Assembly (NCBI GenBank): GCA_032622095.1
Contig: CP136066.1
Coordinates: forward strand, 61,412,609 to 61,476,608
Origin: Siphonodentalium dalli
Taxonomy: Eukaryota; Mollusca; Scaphopoda; Gadilida; Siphonodentaliidae
DNA length: 64,000 bases
Reading direction: 5' to 3'
The position numbers were made by a program, and so were the translations under genes. Within the stretch, counting starts at the first letter, position 1; every line of letters begins with the position of its first letter. Of the stretch, positions 46,898 to 58,245 are shown one piece after another. The notes under the pieces were generated by a model. That model was given only the letters and a program-made list of their open reading frames with translations, had not been told where the DNA came from and searched no databases.

Positions 46898-47787
46898 TCA
46901 CATGATCGGACATTTCGACTTTTCTTTTTTTATCACAACTTTTTTTGTCACTTCCGCTGTTACCGTAGTTGATCCACGGGCAACCTCATCCACAACGCTG
47001 CTGCGAACGCCCACCTTCTTCCGGGCAAACTCCTGTTCCAATTCCGTTATTACGTCCTGATAATGCTTCCCTGAGAATTCGTTCACAGCTTTTATAGCTA
47101 GAACCCTCTTCTCTTCTTCGAGCACACGCTTGCGTTTATCCTCCTCTGCGCACAAGGCCTCCTCTGCAGCGGCATAAAGTTCGTCGGAATAATATTTTCC
47201 GCCATTAAGTCCCACGAGGGTCTGCACAAGGTCAATGAGATCACGTGATTGTTTATTTTTCTCTGCAACATCTGCTTCGTTATTAAAGGCAATGTACCTG
47301 TTCTCACATTCTGTAAGTACACGATTAAGATCATATGGAACATCCTTCAGAAAATCAGCTATGGATATTCCATCGGCGTCAAGCTCATCTTTTCTCACGA
47401 ACAGAAGTAGCGTGAATTTCATTAATTCTTGGCCGAATGTTTCCTTTATCAGTTTAATAGTGTCAATCTCTATTTGTGTGAATTGTTTGGGTCTGACGAC
47501 GATGATAAATGCGTGAGGACCCGGAGCTGACATAAATATGCACTTTACAATCTCCTTCCTGACTTCGTCGTTGGTCATTTTGGTGTCAAAGAATCCGGGG
47601 GTGTCTATAACTGTGACCTCTGAATTGGATTCTAACCGACAGTATTTCGTCACCGCGTTTGCACATAATCTGGATTCGAAAGCTTGTCCGCCCACGATGG
47701 TGTTTCCCGTGGCACTTTTGCCATGTCCCGTCTTGCCCAATAATACAATCCTCGTCTGTTCTCGTCTGTTCTGTTCTGATGGGTTGA
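46898..47787 (-). CDS. GIMAP/AIG1-type GTPase exon, copy 2, open
   Basis: This is the only intact protein-coding exon I can support. AIG1/GIMAP GTPases bind and hydrolyse GTP, form oligomers on membranes and are linked to immune cell survival; in molluscs the family is expanded. Counting from the Leu codon before GKTG as residue 1, the P-loop GKTGHGKSATGNT is at 2-14, DTPGFFDT (G3) at 46-53, the family box SAPGPHAFIIVV at 71-82, FVRKDELD (G4-like) at 114-121 and FNNEAD (G5-like) at 152-157. Acidic/basic helices follow at about 185-240, and the lysine-rich tail ends at 46,898. The frame reaches upstream through NPSEQNRREQTR to a TTTACAG acceptor at 47,788-47,794. The upstream ATG is followed by TAA, so a 5' exon is needed and is not located. 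Confidence 0.85.
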
Positions 47788-47797
47788 CTGTAAATTA
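47788..47797 (-). promoter_or_regulatory. Splice acceptor of the GIMAP exon, copy 2
   Basis: The minus strand reads TAATTTACAG immediately before the exon, and the same site is present in copy 1. Confidence 0.55.
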
Positions 47798-48146
47798 AAG
47801 CATAATAGTAAACGACTGAGTTGGTCAAGTTCTTATTAAAATCAGACTTTTGAACAGGTTACGCGATCTATATAGTCGCAACTAAATATCATGGAATACC
47901 AATACTTCCAAGAAGCATCATACGCCAGTGTCAACCAATCAAACAGTCCACGATAAAGTGATGAAGCCAATCGGGCGATTGTTGAAATTCCTATACAGCG
48001 CTCGCTATTCCGTAAACCTCTTCACACATCTAACACTATTTAGAGCGTAACAAGAAAACCATAGTCATAAATGAAAACGCCCAACTAGGTGGCTATGGAA
48101 TAGCACTTCAATAATTGGTTGCATAATCCGAATGGCTCCACAGAGC

Positions 48147-48455
48147 TATAACTACTCAATTGGTAGGGGTATGAGAATTGAGATAGGAAGAATAAGAATT
48201 GCGCTTCAGTGCAATTGACTTCTTTTACAATTAAAGTTTGTGCTTCAGAGCAATTGCGTTGCGCTTAAGTACAAATTGGGTTGTGCTTCAGTGCAATTGA
48301 ATTGCGATTCAGCGCAATTATTAATAAATGTGAATTTGGCCTCCCATAAGTATGAGGTAGCGCACTGACTGAGTGATGCTGATGCCATTTACTAGTAATT
48401 GGCAGTGTAGTGGCAGTGATGACGTGATGTCAGTGATGGGATTGTTTTTGTCCCC
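48147..48455. repeat. Short degenerate repeats of GCTTCAGTGCAATTG type
   Basis: GCGCTTCAGTGCAATTGA and variants occur about five times between 48,200 and 48,320. The rest holds nothing recognised. Confidence 0.5.
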
Positions 48456-48459
48456 GGAA

Positions 48460-49905
48460 CATTTTTGGAGAACTATTATAATCAGCATGTCCGTTCATCC
48501 GTGCGTCGGTCCATCCATCCTTGTCTGCATGATAACTTAAGCAATATTCAAAAGAATTTCTTGATATTTGGTATGTGCTTCAAACTTGGGAAGACGCAGA
48601 CCATGTTCGAATATGGCCATGTGGTCTGATGATTTATGCCCCTTTTTGGACTTAGAAAGTGCTGTTTTCGTGTTTTCTGCATGGTAACATGGAACAGACA
48701 CAGACCAAGTTTCAATTTGGTCACGGTCCGATGATGTTTGTCAGTAATGCCCCTTTTTCGACAGAAATCGCCGTTTTCGGCTTTTCAGCATGTAACTTGA
48801 ACAATGTTCAACAAAATTTCTTGGTATTGGTACCTGGTTCACATTTGTCAAGATGCAAGCCAAGTTCGAATATTGTTACGGTTCGATGATTTTTTAGGGA
48901 GTGATTTCCCCTGTTCATCTTAGAAATCGCTGTTTTCGTGTTTTCATCATGGTAACTTGAGCAATATCCAACATAATTTATTGATATTTGGTACGTGGTT
49001 CAGATCTGAGAAGACACAGGCCAAGTTCGAATTTAGTCACAGTCCGATGATTTTTGACAGAGTTATGACCCCTTTTTCGACATAGAAAGCGCTGTTTTTG
49101 TGTTGTCCGCATGGTAACTTGAACAATATTAAACAGAAATTCTTTATATTTGGTACATAGTTCATTTGAGAGGATGCAGACCCCTTTTCCGACTTAAAAA
49201 TCGCTGTTTTTTGTGTTGTCCTCATTGTAACTTGAGCAATATTAAACAGAATTTCTTGATAATTGGTAACTGTTTTACATTTGAGAAGATGCAGGCCAGG
49301 TTTGAATTTGTTAACAGTCCGATGATTTTTGACAGAGTTATGCCCCCTTTTTCGACATAGAAACCGCTGTTTTTGTGTTGTCCGCATGGTAACTTGAACA
49401 ACATTCAACAGAATTTCTTGATAGTTGGTATGAGGTACACATTTGAGAAGACACTGGCCAAGTTCTAATTTGGTCACAGTCCGATGATTTTTTAATGGAG
49501 TTATGCCCCTTTTCCGACTCAGAAATCGCTGTTTTTGTGTTGTCTTTATTGTAACTTGAGCAATATTCAACAGAGTGTTTTGATATTTGTTATTTGTTTC
49601 AAACTTGAGAAGACGCAGGCCAGGTTTTAATTTGGTAACAGTCCAATGATTTTTGACGGAGTTTATGCCCCTTTTTCGACTTAGAAATCGCTGTTTTTAT
49701 GTGGTCCGCATGGGAACTTGAGCATTATTAAACAACATTTCTTTATATTTGGTACCTGGTTTACATTTGAGAAGTCCTATGATTTATTTACGGAGTAATG
49801 CCCTTTTTCGACATAGACATCGCTGTTTTGGGTTGACTGCATTGTAACGAGCAAAATTCAACAACATTTCTTGATATTTGGTACGTGGTTCACATTTGAG
49901 AAGAA
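48460..49905 (+). repeat. Diverged ~160 bp tandem repeat
   Basis: Units share CGACATAGAAATCGCTGTTT, GTGTTGTCCGCATGGTAACT, TTCTTGATATTTGGTA, CACATTTGAGAAGA and GTCCGATGATTTTTGACAGA. Anchors of the CGCTGTTTT block are near 48,660, 48,770, 48,931, 49,091, 49,203, 49,368, 49,525, 49,692 and 49,825. The long open frame on the minus strand (49,037-49,570) encodes the repeat back-translated and is not a gene. Confidence 0.8.
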
Positions 49906-49917
49906 CCAGAACACTTT

Positions 49918-51080
49918 TTAGCTCAACTTTACTTTGTAAAGTTTGAGCTATATTGCCATGGCTTGGTATCCGTCGTTCGTGCGTGTGTGTGCGTGTGTGA
50001 GGCGTCAACAATACAGGCTACATATCGTACCTTTGGTCGGATCATTATGAAATTTGTCATAGCTGTTGACATTGACATGTAGATGGGAATGAGTCATTTT
50101 GGGGTCATTCGGAAAAAAACATGGCCGCCAGCGGCCATCTTGGATTTCAAAATTCAAACCATTAACACGGGCTACAGTTCGTACTTTTCGTCTGATAATC
50201 ATGAAATTTTTCAGGGGTGTTAATATTAACATGCAGATGGGAACGAGTAATTTTGGGGTCGTTCGGCCAAAAACCATGGCCGCCAGCAGCCATCTTGGAT
50301 TTTACTCTTTCCATGACTAAATCCTTTGGCACGGGCTACAGGTCGTACCTTTGGTCGGATAGTCATGAAATTTGTCATGAATGTTAACAATGACATGTAG
50401 GTGGAACGTATAATTTTGGGGGCAAAAAAAAAACAGCCAGCAGCCATCTTGGATTTTAATCTTCCCATGACTAAATCCTTTGGCACACCCTACATGTCAC
50501 ATACCTCATCCAATTGTCACCAAACTTCATATTCATTCTAGGGTTGACCTCTATTTGGGAGCTTACCATATTTACCAAATTCTGTCCAAAAAAAAACTTT
50601 AACACCAGCAGCCATCTTGGATTTCACATTTGAATCCATCTGCACACTCTGCAGCCTATAGTTATTGGAGAAATGTTTTGAGCATGTACGAACTATTTTC
50701 GATCAAAAACATGGCCGCCGGCAGCCATCTTTTACTTTATTCTTCGTATGACTAAATTCTTTGGCATGCACTACAAACAACTTTTTTTTATCTGATTCAT
50801 CCCAAACTTCATAGGAATCTTCGGAATGACCTGTAGATGGGAGCAATACAATTTCATTAAAAAACATGGATGTTCGTGGCCATTTTTTACTTTATATGTA
50901 TATGCATGTTTAAGTTCACCTTTAGATGGGAGCTATCGAATTAGAATGATTTGTGGTTTAAAATGGCTTCTGACAGCCATCTTGGATTTTTCTCTGTGTA
51001 TGACTAAATCGTTTGTCATACCCTTAACATCATTTCCCATCCGATTGATCCCAATCTTCATATGACTCTCTGGGTTGACC
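49918..51080 (+). repeat. Hairpin-headed ~155-165 bp tandem repeat
   Basis: It opens with a palindrome, AGCTCAACTTTACTTTG and its inverse CAAAGTTTGAGCT-like (49,919-49,949), followed by a GTGTGTGCG microsatellite. About seven diverged units then contain TACCTTTGGTCGGAT, GACATGTAGATGGGA and ATGGCCGCCAGC with GGCCATCTTGGATTT (near 50,125, 50,280, 50,440, 50,605, 50,720, 50,875, 50,970). Non-coding. Confidence 0.75.
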
Positions 51081-51190
51081 TCTTGTATTACTTAAACTTT
51101 CCGCATTCCTTATTGCTTCATTGACTGTACAGTATGTTATTATCCCCTCTCCAAATTGAACTACACTTTCATTTCATGTTAAAAAGTTTT

Positions 51191-51424
51191 TTAAAGGCGA
51201 TCTGAAGTCATCGGAACTAGGGTGCCCGAACAGGCCCCACCCAACATAGTGGTGAAGGTTCGACATTCGAATGGAGTCCGCGTGTTGGTGTCAGGACTGG
51301 AAAATGGGAGGGGCACTAACTTCGATGGAATTGTTTTCATCTCCATAACATGGGGAATCTTACGGTGCAGTTTAAAGAAGATACTTAACACTTTCATGAC
51401 AGGAGCCGCGCTGGTGCAGGATTA
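51191..51424. other. Segment open on both strands, unidentified
   Basis: Plus frame 51,222-51,425 (VRHSNGVRVLVSGLENGRGT) and minus frame 51,191-51,397 (LPFSSPDTNTRTPFECRTFT) are both open and of higher complexity and GC content than the surroundings. I recognise neither. It may be an exon or transposon remnant. Confidence 0.25.
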
Positions 51425-51429
51425 AAAAT

Positions 51430-51580
51430 CATGTGCCAGTGCAATCTCATATATATGCGAGTCTCCCATAGGGAACTTAGCATATATAAGAGAATGAACT
51501 GGCTTACAATGTCAAGGTAAATATTGATCCACATGTGATATTGACATATATAAGATAATGCATTGGCACATGCTTTTTGC
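51430..51580. repeat. Palindromic repeat related to the MITE at 1,209
   Basis: TGTGCCAGTGCAATCTCATA and the downstream TAAGATAATGCATTGGCACA are inverted. Internal GCATATATAAGAGAATG matches the hairpin of the 1,209-1,395 element. The ends TTAACCCTTTACCC are not seen here. Confidence 0.6.
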
Positions 51581-51744
51581 AAACTTTCAGAAGCTCCAGA
51601 CATGGGAGGATTAAGTGGACTCAGGGATGGGTGTTTGGGGAGGGGTGGCAAAATTAATAAAAACGCTTTCGTTGAAATTATTCTAAACTGATATAGTCAT
51701 CTCCATGATATAGGTAATCTAATCTATATATTTTGAGAACTACG

Positions 51745-51787
<43 letters not shown>

Positions 51788-52140
51788 ATGTGGATACTTC
51801 ATAGAATCGAAAACGCGTGTACGGATTGAGCTCAAATTTCGTATATAAGTGTAAAAAGCCACGGGGATATTCGTGGTCGCGTTTTGGAGAAGCTCAGATA
51901 ACCGATTCTCCCTTCCCAATCAATAAAATCACCGCAAACACGGCGGGGGTTAATCGGGTTGATATTCGCTCGCGATCCAAGAGGAGTAACTCTACATTTT
52001 TTTATATCTGTATATGTATATTTTTATATCCATATTCACTTCAAACTGCTAAACCCGTTGAGCCAAAACTTGCTAATACCTCGCAAAATATAGAATTTAC
52101 ATTTTCTCATATATACATTTCTTGTTACGGTTGAAAATCT
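51745..52140. repeat. AT/TG microsatellite and diverged copy of the 2,775-3,460 family
   Basis: (AT)n then (GT)n at about 51,744-51,790 lead into ACGGATTGAGCTCAAATTTC, CGATTCTCCCTTCCC and CGGCGGGGGTTAATCG. These resemble GACGGATTGAGCCCAAACTT, CTTCTCCATTCCCCGCC and GGGTTAATCGCG at 2,848-2,980. Confidence 0.55.
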
Positions 52141-52259
52141 TAGTCTATTTTCAATACATTCTTATAAACAAGCTCTAAACTTACACCCCTCGATTCGTGC
52201 TAACTGACGCAGCTATATGGCTGGTAAAAATAAAATGCGGTAAAAAAGAAAAGAAAAAA

Positions 52260-52440
52260 AGGAGGGGTTAAGGAAAGGGTCACTCGACCCTTTCGACAAT
52301 CCCGGGGTTAGCCCCCCAAACCACTCTCCTAAAAAAATTTACGAGGTTGGGGTGAAGGAGAAGATCACTCGATCTTTTCGACCATCCCGGGCGCTTCGCG
52401 CCCATCTACTCACTTTATAATTTTACGAGGCAGTGCGATA
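52260..52440. repeat. Short two-fold repeat with GATC(T)TTTCGAC-type hairpins
   Basis: GGGTCACTCGACCCTTTCGA and AGATCACTCGATCTTTTCGA are two copies of a small self-complementary block about 90 bases apart, each followed by CATCCCGGG-type text. Confidence 0.5.
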
Positions 52441-52480
52441 CGTCCCTGAATCTGACGGGACTTCCACTGCCTTCTCCTTT

Positions 52481-52935
52481 GACCATCTCGTAAAGGTGGG
52501 GTGTCACTCCCAAGCCGTGAAAAACAACAACAACGACATTGTTGGCGAGAAAATAATTAGTTCAAATTACTAATGCTAATTTTCTCTTTACGGCAATGTG
52601 AGAATCTTCGGGCAAGAATTTTCGGGTGGCCACCAAGCCCTGAATGCCAACAACAACGACATCGTTGGCATACCCTCTTGATTAAAAAAACAGAATTAAC
52701 TCATTAAAAAATGCGTGTTGCCCCAAGCCGTGAATGACCATCTCGTAAAGGTGGGGGTCACTCCCAAGCCGTGACTGCCAACAACAACGACATTGTTGGC
52801 GAGAAAATATTTACTAAATCCACACAATGCTAATTTTCTCTTTACGGCAATGTGAGAATCTTCGGGCGATAATTTTCGGGTGGCCACCAAGCCGTGAATG
52901 CCAACAACAACAACATCGTTGGCATACCTCTTTTG
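52481..52935. repeat. Two tandem units of ~254 bp
   Basis: GACCATCTCGTAAAGGTGGG, TCACTCCCAAGCCGTGA, ACAACAACGACATTGTTGGC, TTTTCTCTTTACGGCAATGT and TCGGGTGGCCACCAAGCC occur in order from 52,481 and again from 52,735. The second copy differs at scattered positions. Confidence 0.8.
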
Positions 52936-53313
52936 AGAGACATAAAGCTCGAGCTCGGAGACCAACCACCCACCCATAACAAACCGATTGTATACAAACA
53001 CCGCTAATAATGTAAACATCCGGGCGGGCATGCGCAACGGCGCAAGATCGTAATTTCAGAATAACAGTATACAGTAATGACCAGAATAGCTAACAAAGAC
53101 ATCTATCTCTCAGATAAAATGACTAAAGTTTTATAAATCTGTGTTTCCTTACAGTTATATACCTATAATGGGTCACAATAATATATCATTATTTTCCAGA
53201 CATCTCATAAGGTGTTTAGTTATTTATATAAAAAAATAAGCTGTAAATACATGTAGTTGACAAATGACAGAATAAATTCCATAATGGCAATGCTCCTCAA
53301 ATACTATACTATG
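52936..53313. other. Non-coding interval
   Basis: Nothing recognised. Confidence 0.4.
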
Positions 53314-53317
53314 GAAA

Positions 53318-53408
53318 CGGGCCCACTCGCCCCAGGGCCCACTCGCCCCAGTCGACCTGGGCCAGCTCGCCCCGAGCCAGCTCGCACCGGGCCAGCTCGC
53401 CCCAAGGG
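53318..53408. repeat. GC-rich minisatellite (GGGCCAGCTCGCCCC)
   Basis: Five to six imperfect units of 15-17 bases (GGGCCCACTCGCCCCA, GGGCCAGCTCGCCCCG and similar) lie in an AT-rich setting. Confidence 0.8.
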
Positions 53409-54475
53409 ATAATGTCTTATTACGCCACCATGTGGTGTTTCTAGTGTGGCTGTTTTTCATATTCAGTGGTAGTCTCCAATAGCGCTTGTACGCATTGAGC
53501 TCCCGAGTACGTCACGGATAATGATATCATATACTAAAAATAGATTTTCGGACAAACTTTACCACGTGTTGGAGAACGCATGCATTTACTGTATGTGTGA
53601 GATTTAGAGTGGGTCTATAAAACTAATTATAACTTTGTTATTTTTCGTAGTTTTTACGTTAAAATTTAAACATGCATCAGGGACATATACTTCTTCGTGT
53701 CGAATGATGATATAAACCTCATTTGTCAGGTGCATGTATAAATATGATTATTATATACCATATACGGATTTTAAAACGCTCTTTAATAATTTCGTATCTG
53801 AGCTGTCATGAACAAACTATAAATTCTATTCGAAATGGCCCCGTTTTGTTTTTTTGTTAATTTGTGACTGGATGCATCGCTCGAAGTACGTTATTTTGCT
53901 ATATAAAATGCACGGTGTCGCTGAAAGTATGGGACAATCAAGGCATATCTTTTGCATGTATACGATAAACACCGGGTCATGCATTTCAATCCACCAGATC
54001 TGCACCAGAAACGACTTGACGATAACATTAGCACAAATATGTTCCCGAACATGAGGCATGCATGGTGACATTTCTGAAGGTAACAGATATATTCTCCTGA
54101 AGGAAAATTGTTAACAAATAGATAACGAGTTATAAATAGTAACAGCATATTTGGTAACTCAGAATGATAACAAGAAACGCTCTTCATTTGTTCCGTTTAG
54201 AGTATCAATGGACCTCATTATATAAATATTTTGAAATGGAATAAGTTTTCAACATAAACTGCATTTAATCTCACCATAAATTTTCTAATTTAACATTTTT
54301 GTTATGTGATTTATATTTACCTACCCATCAGAAGGCGGCAAAATTGTCCCCTTTATTGGGGGTGCTATAATTAGCCTGGAGAGACGATGTATGTATGATG
54401 GATGCATGACGTTAATTTAACATATCTTGAATAATAAATCCACGATCTACCATTTTATCACCCGGTTTGATCCAG
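53409..54475. other. AT-rich non-coding interval
   Basis: Overlapping short open frames on both strands at 53,826-54,187 have no family features. No gene is supported. Confidence 0.4.
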
Positions 54476-54479
54476 AAAA

Positions 54480-54830
54480 CCACTCTGCGCAACCACCTCC
54501 GTAAAAAAACGCCATAAACAGAAGGAATAGTAAGATATAGACAAACCTTGTTATTACGCCAATCAGAAATCTGGCATAGATAGTATGTTATTGTCAATTT
54601 TTCCCCTTATGTTATGTTATGTAAACAAAAGCAAAAAACGTTACGTTTCCTGGCTTTTGTTTAGATCCTGATATGGTAAACATAAAAGAGCATTATTAGT
54701 TACTTTTTTCCTGATATGGCAATAATAAAGAGCGTTTATGTCATTTTTGTATGATTAACCAATATAACTTGCGCTGTGTTTATATGTAAACAGAAGCACA
54801 ACTTGTATGTAACACGAGCAGCCTCTTATT
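54480..54830 (+). repeat. Second copy of the 20,430-20,800 dispersed repeat
   Basis: Shared blocks in the same order: CGCCATAAACAGAAGGAATA, AGTATGTTATTGTCA, TTATGTAAACAAAAGC, TTTCCTGGCTTTTGTTT and AATAAAGAGCGTTTAT. Here the flank AAATTGTCCCCTTTATTGGG (54,342) recurs in altered form near 54,965-54,990. Confidence 0.6.
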
Positions 54831-55494
54831 TGCGTACAGCATCGTACGTCTTGATGACAATATACTATTTACGCGCTGATTACGTTTTGGTGTTCCTTCT
54901 GTTGATGCCGATTTGAAAAAATACAAATATTTCTGCAACGAACGCCGCCCGTTACAGAAGGCGCCATGTACACTTTATTGGGGGCGCTGATTAGCCTGGG
55001 TGACCCATGCACACCTGATTGTCGCGGAAGCGAGTTTGCTATATGATGTCATCACGTATGATCATATTGACTGCATCGAAGCGTTATTCTCGACTCAATG
55101 GTTTTATGGTAGAATGTTATTCAACTAAGAATGATATAATTTACAACAGGAAGCATGGACCCGAATTTCTTACATGACAAACCACGGAAAAATAATGTAA
55201 TTTACAGAAGTGTTATATCGTGGTTCTCGGCGCTGTCAGGAAGACAATATTTTGGCCAGGACACCGCCTGGATAAAGTATAAATTTCTATTTGAAATATG
55301 TGTGTATACTTTTATCTAATAAATCATCATACATTCGTCACATCCACGCACATTCGTACACCGAGTAGCAGAACACATGGCAATGTTTGTCCGAATATCC
55401 AGCGCCTCGCTGTGAAATTAATTATTTTTAGAACAGATGACCAATGCGTACAAACGCTATTCTGTGGTCGAGTGGGCGAAGTTTTTTTTTTTTG
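54831..55494. other. Non-coding interval
   Basis: No gene is recognised. It contains the ACTTTATTGGGGGCGCT block near 54,973 that echoes 54,350-54,366. Confidence 0.4.
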
Positions 55495-56525
55495 TACCTT
55501 ACTCAAATCGTACCGATAGAATCACGTAGATGCTGAAATTGTAAAGTTAACGCCACCGGTGTATAATATGTTTTTGAAAATATGACTCAATCTTATCGAT
55601 AGTCAGGACAGGCTGAACTTGTAATCTTAAAGTCACCGGTGTAATAATATGTTGTTGAAAATATAAATAATCTGATAGCCTGAAAATAATATATATCCCA
55701 TTGGGAGCCCCCTGGTATAGTGAGGTGAATTATGGGTAATATTATGCCTGTTCTATTGTGATAACCGCCATATTTTATCTTCTGGAATTATCGGCGTGTT
55801 TTATGAAAATGTCAGCAAGATTTCTCCACTCGATTCTTTTAAAATGCACCCTAATCGGTCAAATTCTTTTGATAATTCTATCTAAATACATCTTAGCTAC
55901 TATTCGGATCTGCTGTCACGGTCGAAAAAGGTTTAGTTTGACCAAAACGGCTATTGACAAAAGTTTGTTTATAAAATAGCGTACTCGATAAACCCGTAGT
56001 ACCGGCACCTCGAAACAGTGCGCGGAACTGCGCAGAACTACGCGGAAGTGCGCGGTACAAATGAAACAGTTATTATGCACGGGGGCAGGTGGGGGTTGAT
56101 TTAATACATGAGCTATAGTAGGAGACAGTCTTCAGTTACGAATTTGTAAGGTTATTCCCGCCACGAAGTGGGTGGACACTAGTGTACCATATATGTATAG
56201 ACTCATGGTCGAATGGAGAAATATATTCTTGGATATGTTTTTTTGTACCTTACTCAATCGTACCAATAGAATCACGTATATGCTGAAATTGTAAGTTAAC
56301 GGCACCGGTGTATAATACGTTTTTGAAAATATGATAAATCGTATCCATAGGGTCAGGACATGCTGAAATTGTAAACTTAAAGTCACTGGTGTAATAATAT
56401 TTTGTTGAAAATATAAATACTCTGATATCCTGAAAATAATGTATAACCCTTTGGGAACCCCTGTGTAGTGAAGTGAATTGTGGGTAATTTTAATTGGAGC
56501 GCGCATGTCTGTTCTGTTGGAGACT
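55495..56525 (+). repeat. Direct duplication ~745 bp apart with internal sub-repeats
   Basis: The block from ACCTTACTCAAATCGTACC to CTGTTCT(A/G)TTG (55,495-55,757) recurs at 56,240-56,520. Inside each block, ATGCTGAAATTGTAA(A)GTTAACG with CACCGGTGTATAATA is itself doubled about 85 bases apart. Between the blocks, 55,758-55,979 carries an open frame without family features. Confidence 0.75.
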
Positions 56526-56609
56526 TGGATTAACCACGATCTTTTATTTTCTGGTCATCAAGTCAATATTGTATCGTATACACAATGTGTTTGTACCGAT
56601 GGATGTATC

Positions 56610-56675
56610 GCGACTCGACTCGTTTTCGTGGTCATATAGGGCCTATATAACCTATGATCACGAAAACGAGCAGAG
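56610..56675. repeat. Short hairpin
   Basis: CTCGTTTTCGTGGTCATA and its near-complement TATGATCACGAAAACGAG are separated by a GGGCCTATATAACC loop. Confidence 0.65.
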
Positions 56676-58245
56676 TCGGGATATCTGATAGAATTCCAGG
56701 AATTGTACATTCACTTCCAATATAATAGTATAGATTCACTGCAATCTGCCGCGGAATTTCCCAAAATTGTAGGCTACTTTCAGTTTCATTTTCAATAGGA
56801 TTTTCCACTTTCACTTTTCACTTTTACCACGCAAAGCGAACTTAGTTGACACATATATATGGCACACTGGCTGAGTCCATGACAAATAGTTTATGTAGAA
56901 TGCTTCTTTCGTTTAATTAAAGCTCACCTCGTTAAAACGCATGTCAATCGTATTTGTTTACAAATTGCATTGGGTGCGACGATTTGCAGTAGGTCCCGAT
57001 TTGTGGAGATCACTTTGCGGAAGTCCCCGAATTCGCGGAAGTCCCCTAAAATGGGCGATATATATAGATTTTAATAGGGAACGGGTGCGTATATGTCAAT
57101 TGATACGTATCTTAAACAAATAACGACACGATCATCATAATAAAGGTCAGTTCTATCAATTATATATGCGCCGAGTTCACTTGGTGCAAATCAAACGGCG
57201 ATAAATATTCTCGTGTACCAGAAGGACTCCTTAAAGTTGTGAATAAGATGAATATTTATTAGATGGTATTTAACAAGCGCTAATATAGGCGCTAACTAAT
57301 GAATAATATTTTATATTATAATTATATTATAATTTATATTTATGGCTAATAATATGATCTTGGTGGCGTTACCATTTCTGACTATGGTTTTCTTGTTTAA
57401 GTTGTTGTTTTGCTTGCTTGCTTTCTCTCTCTCTCCCTCTCTCTCCATCGCCAAAGGGTTGTCGGGAGATAGATTGGATAGTTGGGTAGTAGTGATAATT
57501 ATTTATTTTGATGATAACAAGAATAAAAACATAAGAACATTTTTACATAATAACGGAATAAATGTGAACAGTTGAGGTATGTAATTTGGTGAGATAATCA
57601 CATAAGAGCTTCACGCTAGGATCAGCATAACAAAAATTCTGGCAGCTGAATGGTCAATGATACATGGATGAAAAGTGCACGAAAAAATGCACAAAAGTGT
57701 TTCCCGTCGAGAAACATCAAATATAGCCACATGGTAAACGGTTATGGCTGTGCAAATGGCGAATAATTTATGGGAGGTTTTTGTCGATGTAATTTTTTTC
57801 TCAAATTTAAGGGTAGTGTGTAGGACGTTTACTCTACGATTGATGCTTTCCGCATCAATTACGATTGATGCTTTCCGCATCAATAGAGGCACCAGCTTGT
57901 AGCTAGCAATTCTTAGCTGCTGTTACACAGATAACATCTGAAGTCGATCTCAATGTCCCCTTTCATCGCTCGCTTATATTCAATATGGTCGATGCCAGAA
58001 TCCACAACGGATCATCTTTGTGGTTATGATGTCTGATAATAATTATCCAGAGATAGTGAGATGAACTCAGAGAATAAGAGAAACGTTAATATCCATAATT
58101 AAAAACAGTTCATTATTGTTATTTATGAATTCGCCGACTATTGTGATATACTCAGATATACTGGCTATTATCGTGGGCTAACAAACGTGCCTAAAGTAAT
58201 CTAAATGTCAAAATTGATGGACATAACTCTGAAATATATCATAAT
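56676..58245. other. AT-rich non-coding interval
   Basis: No gene. A 26-base tandem pair (CGATTGATGCTTTCCGCATCA) sits at about 57,837-57,888 and a CT-rich microsatellite at 57,420-57,446. Confidence 0.45.

Larger units (their letters stand above)
46404..48146. repeat. Right arm of the inverted GIMAP duplication
   Basis: The reverse complement matches 25,803-27,150 and 29,983-30,345 continuously. It lacks the transposon (one GATAA, complement at 46,794-46,798) and has a single 16-base CGCTGTACATTACACA-type motif (complement near 46,423-46,440). A C-rich tract at 46,745-46,770 replaces the shorter G-run of the left arm. Confidence 0.9.

Noticed and set aside
47586-47828. 80-codon frame antisense/offset to the GIMAP exon (also at 26,121-26,363)
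   Set aside because: It is another phase of the GTPase exon; only the frame with P-loop and DTPG motifs is meaningful.
49037-49570. 177-codon minus-strand frame with repeated VTMRTTQKQRFL
   Set aside because: It is the reverse reading of the ~160 bp tandem repeat.
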